Positions 10,996 through 21,253 are shown, counted from the stretch's first letter. The stretch is DNA of 64,000 bases from Stictocephala bisonia (GCA_035578905.1 JAQJVL010000201.1:868001-932000); one strand, 5' to 3'. Made by a program: numbers and translations. The notes: a model not told the origin generated them from the sequence alone.

Positions 10996-11354
10996 GGTCC
11001 TAAACGTTCACTTGGCGATGTAGAACTCATACGATATGCACGTAAATTACAAATTCTTATTTCAGAGGCGTTTTCATGCATGATACAATGCCACCATCTA
11101 CTCGTATACGGAAAAACGAACGTGCTATCGTCGACTTGATTTCCAGATGTATTATCGGTACACATTGGGTGTCATACAAGAAGTTGGAAAATAACGTGTA
11201 CTATTTTTATAGTTTCGGTTATTTACGTTCCCCACTGGAGTTCACAACATACTTTCGTGGTAACAACGTGTACTACAATTACAATAGATATCAGACGTAC
11301 GACACGACTGATTGTGGTCGTTTATGTCTACACTTTTTCCATATTGATGATTAG
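10996..11354 (+). pseudogene. Adenain-like cysteine protease, frameshifted
   Basis: The N-terminal segment (GDVELIRYARKL) is in the frame of the preceding ORF. The remainder is in another frame, from about 11059 to the stop at 11352-11354. Adenovirus-type protease motifs are visible: GTHWVSY with the catalytic His (residue 30 of the downstream ORF), then VYYFYSFG, then DCGRLCLHFF with the catalytic Cys (residue 80). The acidic residue expected in the second motif (F-D-S-F-G in relatives) is Tyr here, so the catalytic triad is lost as well as the frame. In live relatives the enzyme matures capsid proteins. The length, about 120 residues overall, is near that of other Polinton-type proteases. 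Confidence 0.75.
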
Positions 11355-11384
11355 TACGTAGACGACCTTCGAACTCACCACATC

Positions 11385-12118
11385 ATGTTTTGTTTGAGCG
11401 GACGAGGTTCGATGATCACGAGCAATATATTTCCACCGATAGACTTGACAGACGGTGATTGGGAAATCGGACTGATGGATTTCACCACGTACAATTCCAT
11501 ACCCAATGTAGAGGAGGGCGTAATTTTCCTTACGGTCCTACTACAGTGGTTCAACTATCATCTGGTACTTACGAAATTGACGATATCACACGGTAGATCG
11601 GTGAAATAATCAACGATCTAAACGCGTTGAAAATACAAGGCAATAACAAAAAGTTTAAAGTAGAGATTTTCAGTAAGCACAAAACTATAGAATTCACCAA
11701 GGACGCTAGTATAGGGTCCTTGTTGGGCTTTTCATCGCAGTTGTTGACACCCAATAAATGGCACGTGTCAGACCGTCCTGTGGACATTATCAAAGTGAAC
11801 GTCATACGAAACGAATGTAATCTGGTGCGTGGTTCCTATTAGAACGGATTGGAGGGACACATTGTGCACGAGTTTTATCCGGCTGTACCGTCTGGTTTCA
11901 AAATCATTGAGCCACCACATAACGTAATCTACCTACCGGTGAGTGTCAAGCGGTTGGAAACTATAAGTGTATCGATCAAGGATCAGGGCAACAGACTGAT
12001 AAATTTCCATGACGAAACTGTCAACGTGAGACTTCGTCTAAGACAAAAGATACACACTGCTGCTACTACAAAAAACGACAGTATTTATGAGTCTGTTATT
12101 TTTCAGAGACGGCATTAG
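11385..12118 (+). pseudogene. Penton-like structural protein, broken
   Basis: The ATG at 11385 starts a frame with NIFPPIDLTDGDWEIGLMDF. After a frameshift near 11518 the family sequence continues in another frame to 12118. That frame holds two in-frame TAG codons (11594-11596 and 11840-11842), so it falls into two long pieces (11627-11842 and 11849-12118). Visible conserved text includes SIGSLLGFSSQLLTPNKWH, VIRNECNLVRGSY and HIVHEFYPAVPSGFKI, ending in VNVRLRLRQK. I recognise this as a widespread arthropod endogenous-virus family located between the protease and the capsid gene. The penton or minor-capsid role is inferred from position and beta-rich sequence, not demonstrated. Confidence 0.6.
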
Positions 12119-12305
12119 CACTACTGACAATGAACGCACGATAGTCAATATAAAGCACATGTACGATCTGGCGAACCGATCAGTCGTGAACGACACGTTC
12201 GAGTGTTAACATCTATAAACAAAGTGAACTTACGCACCCTGGGATTACGTGTATTAGTATAACAACAACACAGACGCAACCGTTATGTTAGGCGTACAGT
12301 AAAAA

Positions 12306-13421
12306 CCTAAATCTGACTTCCGTATTGTGGAGTACGAGTATCGTAGTTACACACCGTTCACGTCGAATATATTCAATCCGAACGACGAGGTCCGTATCGC
12401 CATTCAACAACAGGACTTGTTCACTTATCCGTTTGAAAGCTACAACTACGTGCACGGTAACTGAGTAAGGCGGACAGTGTCACCGAAGACCGAACGGTAA
12501 AATTCAGTAACAACGGTATTGCATTTACCTTCCAACGAAATACGCTACGAGTTGGGCGGTGTGGTTGTGGATCGTACGAAAAACGTCACTGTCACATCCA
12601 CTATACGTAACCTTTTGTTCCTGACACCGGACGATAAGAAGCGGATAGTGAATGCAGCCTGGTTCGGTGCCGAACAACTCGGCACAGTCACTGACTTCTC
12701 GTTTTGTCTAACAATAAAGATGTTGATGGGCTTCTTCAAAGACTACCAACGGATCATAGTGAATCAGAAACAAGAATTTATCCTACTGATGGCAGATTTC
12801 TCCGACTACAAACTCGTTGTGGACATGATCACTTGGCGTGTACCGGACATCAAATGTTCCGATGAGATGAAACTGTCGCTGATGAAGATGCCCGATTAAG
12901 ATCGTATCTTGCAGATGCCGTTTCGCAGTTGGGAAATACACGAATACCCCGAAATGCCCACTACTACACGTCAATCATGGATGGTGAAAACCTCGTCGCA
13001 ATTGGAAAACCCCCACTACGTAGTATTGGCCCTACAGACAAACAGACGTAACAATTTCCAAGCATCCGACAGTGGGTTCGACAGGTGCAATTTGACTGAT
13101 GTAAAACTGTTTCTCAACGCTCAGTACTATCCGTACGACAATCTGCGTGGTGATGTCGTACTCATGTACGAGATGTACGCTAGATTAGTTTCCTACTACG
13201 GTGTGGACAAACCTCGTGTGCTTTAGAATCAGACGGATTTTTTCAAAATTTCCACAGTTCATGATCGATTGTTAAAACAGGCGGAAACGTTGAAAACGGG
13301 GCCGGTCGACGTGCGTTTGGAGTCTGAGGCTTCAGAGGCGTTTTCGGCCAAGACCACCACCTATTCTCATACACGACTCTCTGGTCGAGTACATTCTACT
13401 TACCGGTCTGGTCAATAGAAT
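12306..13421 (+). pseudogene. Double-jelly-roll major-capsid-like protein, broken
   Basis: One plus-strand frame carries most of the family sequence. It is interrupted by TGA at 12462-12464, a short segment in another frame (about 12467-12530), TAA at 12897-12899 and TAG at 13224-13226. Recognisable pieces are NIFNPNDEVRIAIQQQDL, NEIRYELGGVVVDRTKNV, MPFRSWEIHEYP, NLTDVKLFLNAQYYPYDN and GPVDVRLESEASEAF. The very end is shifted again near 13365. The family occurs in many insect genomes next to PLA2 and protease genes. I assign it to the hexon-like capsid protein of Polinton/adintovirus-type elements on sequence memory and gene order. The expected N-terminus (before 12306) is badly decayed. Confidence 0.6.
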
Positions 13422-13594
13422 ACACTAATTCGTCACTGAAGCGGCTGCTTCTACGATTTCCAACCATCAGCACCACCATCTCCAATAAATTATTAAATTG
13501 CATAAAATTGTGCAATCCTCTCAGTCTTGAGTGTAACGTCATTTGATCAGTATCGGGTGCTGAGAGTACTGCTCCTCTTTCACATATCACCGAG

Positions 13595-13783
13595 ATGGCA
13601 TCAGTAGAACGGGACATTTCAATTGTGGAATTTTCTCTTATCGATGAGAACATCGTATCTACTCAAACTGGCGATTACATTGCTGCTGCTTCTACTACTA
13701 AATCTATCCAATTAGCGGATCCGTCTTTGATTAGAATTCGTTCCAACAAAGACGATCTAACAACAAGGGAGCGTATCTATTAA
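13595..13783 (+). CDS. Short unrecognised frame ending in a palindrome
   Basis: This is a 62-residue frame starting MASVERDISIVEF and ending in the left arm of a perfect inverted repeat (13762-13808). It is downstream of the capsid-like gene and on the same strand. An overlapping frame on the other strand (13396-13653) is equally open. Nothing in it is recognised, and it may be chance or a fragment of the viral element. Confidence 0.25.
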   Translation: MASVERDISIVEFSLIDENIVSTQTGDYIAAASTTKSIQLADPSLIRIRSNKDDLTTRERIY

Positions 13784-13808
13784 GCCTTAATAGATACGCT
13801 CCCTTGTT
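13762..13808. repeat. Perfect 23-bp inverted repeat with 1-nt centre
   Basis: The arms 13762-13784 and 13786-13808 are exact complements around C13785. Part of the arm, aagggagcgta, recurs at 14711-14721. Such a tight palindrome can be a head-to-head joint of two terminal sequences or an extruded cruciform. Its place inside the viral block suggests a rearrangement joint. Confidence 0.8.
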
Positions 13809-14640
13809 ACGACCCTTGTGGTCAATACCACTGTTCGTGAATGGGTGTGTGGGTGTGTCAATACCACTGTCACTGTACGGACGTGTACACTGTGATGTAC
13901 GTCAATGATATAGTATCCAATTTGACAGACATAAATTTTACTATGTTTTATGCTGAGAAAATTGAGTTAGTACAAAATGCCTTTTATGTCTGTGAAATAA
14001 AAATTTAATAGTTTTAAAGTTTAGCACAGACAAACTAAAATCACGAATATAAACTAGATGTTTTAATGTCCAACATCAATAAGCTACGTAACCAGTGGTC
14101 TACAACCTGTTTTGAAAACAATAACATAATCTCAACTCTCAGTTGACTGTTTTTAAAGCACTAGATGTTCGCGCTCGCCAAATTATTTTACTTAGTGAAC
14201 AGTCGGCCACTTGCTCTTTAGCTAGCGAAGCCAAGTGGCCTATACAAATTTATTGGTCCCTCCCTCCCACACCCACAGCTAATATCATTGGCGAGGATGG
14301 CTCCTCAACTGGCAATCGAAGAGCTGCTGCGCCCAACTATGCAACTGACTGTGGCATTGCTTGGTTCGTTATTATTTATTTAATATTAAAGAATAGCAGT
14401 TTTGCTATAAGAGATTGATGTTATTGTAGCGGTAATACTTAAGGAAATGTTTAAAAAGTATGACAATTAGAGAAAAACTTACCGGAGCTTCGCAGCTAGC
14501 CCTGAGAAAACGTCCATGAACAAGAATCTTAATTACAATAGTAATCTAACGAAAGATATGGTAAGAATATCGTAGAATGTGCTAAAAGTAAAATATCAAT
14601 TATAGTATATTTGACAATCAGAGTAATTAAATTTATTTTG
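13809..14640. other. Non-coding insertion between viral genes
   Basis: This AT-rich stretch interrupts the CpG-rich viral run. It has an internal stem (ggccacttg at about 14203 with caagtggcc at about 14231) and one chance frame (14143-14418). Together with the hAT-like end at 14650-14706 it is probably a transposon inserted into the viral element. Confidence 0.5.
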
Positions 14641-14649
14641 AAGTGAAGG

Positions 14650-14706
14650 AAGGGGCCACATGGTAAACTTTGCCCCGGGGCCACCAAAAGTCTCTGGGCG
14701 GCCCTG
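14650..14706 (-). mobile_element. hAT-like terminal sequence (single end)
   Basis: Read on the minus strand from 14706 the DNA begins CAGGGCCGCCCAGAGACTTT and continues with GGTGGCCCCGGGGC, typical of hAT-type terminal repeats. The 8 bp just outside, 14707-14714 (tattaagg), nearly match tattaagc at 13780-13787. This hints at an 8-bp target duplication around an insert of about 0.9 kb, but a clear left terminal repeat is missing. Confidence 0.45.
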
Positions 14707-14766
14707 TATTAAGGGAGCGTAATAGTACTACAAGATCTTACTGCATTTCTCAAGGTAACGTATCAT

Positions 14767-15279
14767 GTGAATTGGGATTTTTCAAAATTCATTACGGTGG
14801 GCTTGTTTAAAGAATACGAATTTCACTTGGCCGCATTGTTTCACAAACAAGGTAATCGAAGATACGTGCTCATGGACTACGCACAATGGCTTGAGCTCGA
14901 AAGATTAGCGTTTTCAATCACGTATACATTGACTCTGAAATCGAGGGAAGACACTGATATTGACAAAAAACAACAGAACACATGTGTCAGGCGGTCTTAA
15001 AATATGGCTGAGAAAGACCTACGGTAGACCGTACGTAGAGATTAAAGATAAGAAACGCAAGACACGTGTTTCGTTTGCTGAAAACGAATGTATGAATTTT
15101 GTCAATTTACTTCCATGAATATGTCGATACGTCGAAAAGATAAAGTAGTCTTATCGTATTGAATCGAGTATATCGAACGTGTTATGCGTAGTGTTTCAGT
15201 ATACGTGCCACCCCCACAGAAAGTGAACGGATGGGACGCAGAACGACTGCACGATGAAATTGTCGTGTATAAAAAGTGA
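14767..15279 (+). pseudogene. Conserved viral-element protein of unknown function
   Basis: ATG 14767 opens FSKFITVGLFKEYEFHLAAL, continues WLELERLAFSITYTL and shifts frame near 14985. The next piece (to TGA 15116-15118) has RKTYGRPYVEIKDKK and NECMNFVNLLP. A last piece ends with GWDAERLHDEIVVYK before the stop at 15277-15279. I recognise these three segments as one small family of about 170 residues that accompanies the PLA2, protease and capsid genes in insect genomes. Its function is unknown. At least one frameshift and one nonsense codon make it a pseudogene. It overlaps the next frame at 15254. Confidence 0.5.
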
Positions 15280-15748
15280 TGCCCATCGTACCTCTAGCAG
15301 TAGTACGAATACGACTTCTGTGGTGGCAGTAGTTGAGTTTCACGCATTTAAAGACAACGAAAACAAATTTGTTATAAATAAGTTCGCTGTTGCTAGCACT
15401 TGTCTGAATGTAAATATTATTTTAAAATCACCTTACGCTAAGAATAAGCTCAGCACTAGTGTGCAAAAGACCAATGATTGGTTGGAACGAAATTACCATA
15501 AAATTCTTTGGGAAGAACGTAGCGTTCCGTTTAGTTTCGGTCTAATACGTAGATTACTCCGACCCTATGCACATGTATATACTAAAGTGTTGGAAAAGTG
15601 TAAATATTTGGAAAAGAGTCATGGAAAGTGCCGGACCATTTATGTGCTTGGGTTTTGTAGTCGTTGTTTGCCACAGCATTCGAGTACATCTATTTGCGCC
15701 TTTAGAAGCGCACGTTTCTACTACTGTATAAGTTTTGTGCAGGTATAA
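15254..15748 (+). CDS. Conserved uncharacterised viral-element protein
   Basis: This 164-residue uninterrupted frame is the longest intact one of the viral block. The segments VVAVVEFHAFKDNENKF, NDWLERNYHKILWEE and HVYTKVLEKCKYLEK match a widespread insect endogenous-element family in which an initial V-x-D/E-x-x-F strand is followed by a WLE..HHG..W motif. The layout recalls the start of an RNase H-fold (DEDD-type) nuclease, which is only a suggestion. The C-terminus after about residue 130 (VLGFCSRCLPQHSS) departs from the family and may follow an undetected frameshift. The start at 15254 lies inside the previous gene and may be artificial; the conserved part begins near residue 22. Confidence 0.45.
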   Translation: MKLSCIKSDAHRTSSSSTNTTSVVAVVEFHAFKDNENKFVINKFAVASTCLNVNIILKSPYAKNKLSTSVQKTNDWLERNYHKILWEERSVPFSFGLIRRLLRPYAHVYTKVLEKCKYLEKSHGKCRTIYVLGFCSRCLPQHSSTSICAFRSARFYYCISFVQV

Positions 15749-16123
15749 GTGCAGACATTTATTTATTGATTAAAAGAAAGAAAAGTATTCCTACTGTTGA
15801 TGAATATATCTCGAACTCGGTCTGATGTGTGTTCTATGCAGGATAGTATCTGTATGACCAAGGCAACTTGAATGAACCCGCATTATTGCAGTACGTACAT
15901 ATACGCATGAGCACATGTTCCGTATTACATTTCTAGCCGGTTACCACGACAACCACATACAAGGTCAGAAATGGGCGGTCCGAAATTGAAAATAAAAAAT
16001 CGCCCGGCTGTCTTGAAGGCAGTCCTAAGACGGTCCCACGCCATACGGTATGACCCACTGTTATTTTGTAGTCGCCTGATCAACGTGTGTGTGAATGTGG
16101 AAAAATATGGCAGTATAGTAAAA

Positions 16124-16164
16124 CGCGCGCGCGCGCGTGCGTGCGTGCGTGTGTGTGTGTGTGT
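16124..16164 (+). repeat. (CG)n(TGCG)n(TG)n microsatellite
   Basis: A compound run goes from alternating CG through TGCG units to alternating TG, about 41 bp in all. This is a simple sequence repeat. Confidence 0.9.
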
Positions 16165-16299
16165 ACTTGATTATTTAAATTAATTAATTTATTTATTTAT
16201 TTTTATTTTATTTTTTTGCACAAAAAATATGAAATAATCAAATGAATATGTAATTTTTTTTATCTGAATCAACGGTCTTGCTGCCAGTGCACAATTGTA

Positions 16300-16475
16300 T
16301 TATAATTCAATTCAAATGATGGCGATCCCAACACAGGATACCTAGGGGATCCCTATTTTATTTTGCCTTAGTTTAAATTTAATTAGCTTATAATAACTTG
16401 TATTAACTGTTCTGTAAAAATTATAATGTAAATGTTGTAATTGTTGGCAAAATAAAAAATTATTCTATTCTATGT
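16300..16475 (+). mobile_element. Possible LINE 3' tail
   Basis: An AT-rich 3'-UTR-like run contains 'ggcaaaataaaaaattattc' and ends in the short tandem 'ttctattctat'. Similar repeat tails close many insect non-LTR retrotransposons. No coding sequence is attached, so the insertion would be severely 5'-truncated. Confidence 0.35.
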
Positions 16476-16959
16476 ATACACAATAAAAGAAAAACAACTT
16501 TAATTAAAAACTGAAATAGCCGAATTATACCTGTTTGCATAAACAATCACATAAATTACCTAGTAAGTCAAAACAAATCATATAATAGTACTTGGGGACA
16601 CCCCTGCACGCTTCGTGTACTAACGCCGACTCTCGCTGCGCTCATTATACCTCGGCCTTCGGCCTCGGCACGCTACCTTGACTACAGATAATAGTAGACT
16701 GTCTGTATGACGTTAAATCACAATATTACATTTATTACATAGTATTTCACTCACACTACTTGCGTTGTTACATATTTATTAGTATGGGGTATTACTTAGA
16801 CTATTTCAAACGTTTTTATTTCATTTGTTTTTGTTTAACAGCTGAAGATTAAAGTCTTAATGCATCAATAGCGTAATGTCAAATATACAAAATATACATG
16901 TTTATTTATTTACAAAACAAGTGTTATTAATTTACTAAAATCAACCTAATATTATTCTT

Positions 16960-17175
16960 ATGGAAAAAAGGAAACTTTGTGGGCTGTTGGTACCCCTTAG
17001 GAATGGAATTTTGTAATATCCTTTCTTAGTGGGTCCCTTCGATACTAAAGCTAACTTCCTTTAAAATTTCGTTTAAATCCGTATGATGGTTTTTGAGATT
17101 TCGTGAGAGTGAGTGAGTAGTCAGTAGGTTTGTCCATACTTACGCTAAGCGCATGCCTTAGCGCAAGGGCGCATG
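16960..17175. repeat. Dispersed repeat with GAGTGAGTGA box
   Basis: The text 'gtttttgagatttcgtgaga' followed by 'gtgagtgagtagtcagt' resembles a common insect interspersed repeat. Its other-strand counterpart ('actcactcacgtatac... cttgaaatttggca') occurs at 47945-48015 and 53342-53410. The precise ends are not defined. Confidence 0.4.
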
Positions 17176-17739
17176 CATCAAGCCATGCCCGAAATGAGTC
17201 AGAAGTAGCAGTTTTCCACAGCGCAAGGAGATCCACCAACCTTGGATTTTTGTGCGTTTCAATATTCAACTTTCACTATTGGGTGGAGTTTAGTTGGTGT
17301 TCGCCTGGTTTTCTTTAGTGTTGGCATGGGTAACGAAGAGCATCTACTATTTATAGAAGACTATAGACAGAATTTCACATAATTTGAGTACCAAAAACGT
17401 TATATTTACGAATAAAAATATTTTACCATCTTCCTCATTTTCGTAAATTTTCCGACTTTTCCGTTGAAAAAAGATCATATTCTTGTTTCTTAGTTATTTA
17501 TCTACTTTGAACGAAATTTTCAGCAAAGAAATAGACAAGGCTCCTGTTCTATATAAATACAGATTTATAATTAATTAATTACATTCATTTTCTGATTTTA
17601 ATTGTTGTTACATTGTATCAGTAACATATACAGTATACATATCAGTAACTGATAACATTTATACAAATAATAGAACAATCATGTATATAAAAAACAGGTT
17701 TCGGTATATTTTTAACCAACCGAAGATATCCTAAATTCC

Positions 17740-18085
17740 ATACAGCTCGCCTTGATTTGCTGCAATAATTCTTCCTAACACAATAGCGTCATCTTCTGCC
17801 ATCTTGGAAAACGAAACTAAAGGGAAGGAATGAATGTGGACACGTACATGGCATGCCTCTAAGCGCATACAATACGGCAAGCGCTGGCTGGCATGTGGAA
17901 TTGAATGTTGAATTGAACGTTGAAACGCAAGTTGTACGTTTCCGCGTTTAAAGAAGGCCGCGACGTTCGAATAGGCAACGCCACTTTCCTTGTCATCCGC
18001 TATACGGCTACATACTGCTTCAGGGGCTCCCTTACAACTGACATTGCTCCCAAGAAAAATAACTAAAAAAGTGAAACTAAAAAAA
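17740..18085 (-). repeat. Inverted duplicate, partner of 19540-19915
   Basis: The reverse complement of 17941-18085 aligns with 19545-19605 and then 19850-19905. Shared text includes 'cttgggagcaatgtcagttg' and 'gttgcctattcgaac'. The minus-strand frame over this copy (17731-18102, 123 codons) begins in this repeat and matches nothing I know. It may be a diverged element protein or chance. Confidence 0.6.
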
Positions 18086-18119
18086 AAACAGTATTGTATC
18101 AATATGACACTATTAAATA

Positions 18120-19535
18120 TAAAATGTGATTCTATTATTGTATTGATATTATTTCTCTGGTAGTTTTGGGCCTACTCTACATTCTATGTTCTTGAAATGC
18201 AAAGTGTTTTCCAAGTGTGTTAAATTAGGTTTAGGAGTTGTTATGTATTTGTAGATATACAAGCATATATTAATTTGCAATATTCCTTTCTGGCATATTA
18301 ATGGGGTGTTTTACGTTAGTGTTTCTGATTACTTCAAAAACTTATCAAAATGATTATCTTGACAGTATCAAACTATATTATTCAGGGTTTCTTTATTTCT
18401 TTGTATAAATCACGTTCAAAAACCGCTCTAAACTAACTTGTGATGATTGTTTACTTTAGTTTATGTAACAGAGGAATGCTGTGATTAGTAAGGTATTTGA
18501 AAGATATATATAGAGGGGGGAGGGATTTCTGTATCTACTGATCTTGTGTTAAATATTTGTAAACAATTTATTGGTATTATTAAAAAACTTATGTCTAAAG
18601 ATTATTTTTAGTCACATTATCTAAGAAGCATTGTAATTGAAAAATTGTTAAGTACAGAAGGACTGTGTTCGGACCTTAGTATTTGTAACTTGTAAAATGT
18701 TTGTACACGTAGCTTACGGTATGTAACTGTCGTTGAAAACTTTGTTAATACGAGAAGTACTTTACTATTTACCTAACAAATTATAGTAAGATGAAAATCG
18801 AAGTATTCATGACAAAATATGTAAACAAAAGAAAGGAATTGTATTATCTTAATTTATCACATGCGCTAAATGAATAATATCCTTGTGATACTAAATCAAT
18901 GAAAAATGTAACATGCCATTAAATTCTTTTAAAAGTATATGAATGTGCAAGTTGTCAATACCAACGAGCAAAAAAACTGCAACTCAGGAGGTTCTGTTGT
19001 TGGAGAGATTGTAGTTAGAGAATAGAATTGTAAAACGCATATATTTAAAGTGAAATTCAAACTAAATATTCTAAAAATATATTTAAATATCATACCAATA
19101 TGAAAAACACTCTAAGGAGACTACTTTTCTTTAGTTCATAGAGTATGGACTTTCTTGTTGTGGTTGAACTATAAATCAAATGTAAATCCAATGTTCATCG
19201 AACATAAAATGTTTAAAGACCATCTCAATACATTAAAAATAGAACAATCGTACCTCTTGTTTAGACAGTAAATTACTTCTGATTAAATGCCGGTAGATGT
19301 TTATTTTTACGTTTTAAATTTATTTTTTATAATAGGAGTGGTATATGCCAGAAACACTTCAAATTAATATATGCTGACATATCCAGAAATACATCATATA
19401 AACTTCTAAACCTAAGTTAACACAGTTTGAAAAAGCGATGCTTTTCAAGATTCTATTTTGTAAACTGTAGGAGTAATAACATCAATATAATAATAGAATC
19501 CCATTTTCTATTTAATAGTGTCGTATTAATCAAAT
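18120..19535. other. AT-rich non-coding stretch
   Basis: This lies between the two inverted duplicates. No gene, clear repeat or RNA is seen. Confidence 0.6.
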
Positions 19536-19539
19536 TCTG

Positions 19540-19915
19540 TTTTTATTTTCACGTTTTAGTTTATTTCTTGGGAGCGATGTCAGTTGTATGCGAGCCCCTA
19601 AGGCCCCCACTGCACACTGAGCCACCGTGTGGTAGACTACCATAGCCTCTTATGGAGCACGGCACACTTAATTGGTAGCGCTTCCGCAGATGCGGTGGCT
19701 CGGGGACGCGATCTTCGAAGCCACCGTGTCATACCACTGTCACTAATCGGAGTGTGCACACTTGGGCTTCTTGGGAGCGTCACCATGGTAGCCCAGTGTG
19801 CAGATGCCTTAACGCAGTATAGCGGACGCTTTCCATAGGCCTCAGGACGTTACGGAAAGCGGTTGTTGCCTATTCGAACGCTACCGCGGCCTTGTTTAAA
19901 GGCGGCCGTGGTTCA
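19540..19915 (+). repeat. Inverted duplicate carrying a nested MITE
   Basis: This is the plus-orientation copy of the repeat at 17740-18085. It is interrupted near 19604-19815 by about 210 bp that the other copy lacks. Small frames across it are chimeric and unsupported. Confidence 0.6.
19606..19815. mobile_element. Nested MITE of about 200 bp
   Basis: The left end TGCACACTGAGCCACC (19612-19627) and the complement of the right end TGCACACTGGGCTACC (19786-19801) form imperfect terminal inverted repeats. The insert is absent from the paired copy at 17.9-18.1 kb. The exact target duplication is unclear. Confidence 0.5.
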
Positions 19916-20224
19916 GCGAACAATACATTTGTTTATACATCGATGGTAGCGTTATCCCATTTCAGTAACAACATTGTGATATCCAGGCAGGGGGCCATTT
20001 TAGTCTCAATGATCGGTTATTGGCGCCTTATTGCTGACCCTACACAACACAATGTGTATGGGTGTCTACTCACCGTTGCCTTGCTCCTTCCTGGTGAACA
20101 CAACTTCACACTGCACTGGACTTGGGGGGCTGTGACACATTCGTGCACACCACCACCGGGTCATCGTCCAAGTATTTTTTGTTCACTTCTTTTTAATGGG
20201 TCCCATCAGCTGCGCATTTATTGA

Positions 20225-21253
20225 TGTAAATAATATATTTCACATTAGTTACCGGTTTTATACTCTATCGGTTCAAATAGAGTAATATCAGAACCGACAG
20301 TTATCTAAAAATTATAATCATTTTCATTCAGAATTAGAACTTTATATATGTAAATGACGAAATAACACTGACGTAATTTACCATGAAAATAGATGATTAT
20401 GATCCAAATATAATCATAATAGTAATAAATAGGTGCTTTAGTAATCTGTATTGACCACCAAAAGAAGTGCTCAATTTCCTAGACTCTTAATTGATTTTTT
20501 TCCATTCAGGTCATTTTGATAATATTAGTAAATATTCAGGTCTTCAATCTTCATTAGTAAATATTACTAGTTAATATCTGATAAAATAACTATTGTCAGT
20601 AAGAAAATGATGCGTTGCAAACCACGACTTATCTACACAGAAAAACTGTTGAGTTTAACACTGCGTTAAACCGAAAACAATCACAATAAAACTGTATTGA
20701 AGCACTTCATTTTTTGACGCCTGTTGATTTATGTTTAAACGTTATTTGTTGTATTGTTAAATTTACAAAAATGCTCGTCTTTACACGAAGTAAGCCTAAT
20801 TATACTCAGTTAGTGTATTTCTAAATACCGGACAAGTAAGCATTAATTACAATACGACTTGATCCGTCACCAAGTTGAGATGAACTGACTTCCTCCCAGC
20901 CACCCACATGACGCCCCTGTCGTCAAGGGAGGGAACTACCACCGCCACGTCGCCTAGCAACTGCATCACAGCCGTATTCAATTACCGTTATCATCCAAGA
21001 TATAATCAGTTTCCTTTCATGTGCGTCCACTCCACTCCCACCGATTGGCTCAACGGTCTTCCTAAGTGACGACTTCCATTGGCTGAACCACTAGCACGAT
21101 ATTTTATTGCCCATTAATAAAAACTATCCCTAATACATAGTCTATTATGAATATATGGAACTCTTCCAACCGTTAAATGTATTTGTTGATAGTTAAAAAA
21201 GCATTAGTGGAAAATACTTTCGCCAAAATGTCCCACAGAGATTAACAATTAAT
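20225..21253. other. Non-coding stretch before LTR element A
   Basis: No gene is recognised. A moderately GC-rich patch at 20880-21060 contains 'cctgtcgtcaagggaggg' and stands out from the AT-rich DNA, but it has no coding frame. Confidence 0.5.

Larger units (their letters stand above)
10448..15748 (+). mobile_element. Endogenous Polinton/adintovirus-like element, decayed
   Basis: Six to seven gene remnants lie head to tail on the plus strand with little spacing. They are a PLA2-like virion protein, an adenain-like protease, a penton-like protein, a capsid-like protein, a small unrecognised frame and two conserved unknowns. PLA2, adenovirus-type protease and paired structural genes together point to the virion module of Polintons, Mavericks and adintoviruses. 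The block is richer in CpG than its AT-rich surroundings. Every recognisable structural gene carries stops or frameshifts, so it is not expected to be functional. DNA polymerase B, retroviral-type integrase and packaging ATPase were not found. The terminal repeats of the element were not identified. Confidence 0.7.
15749..16959. other. Non-coding stretch after the viral block
   Basis: This stretch is AT-rich with no recognised gene. It contains the GC/GT microsatellite, a probable LINE 3' tail and a short GC-rich patch at 16595-16680 with the self-complementary text 'tcggccttcggcctcgg'. The sharp return to AT-rich DNA near 15760-16200 marks the right side of the CpG-rich viral block. Confidence 0.5.

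Noticed and set aside
10448..15748. Parvovirus (densovirus) integration as the source of the PLA2 domain
   Set aside because: The neighbouring adenain-type protease and capsid-like families do not occur in parvoviruses; a Polinton/adintovirus-type source fits better.
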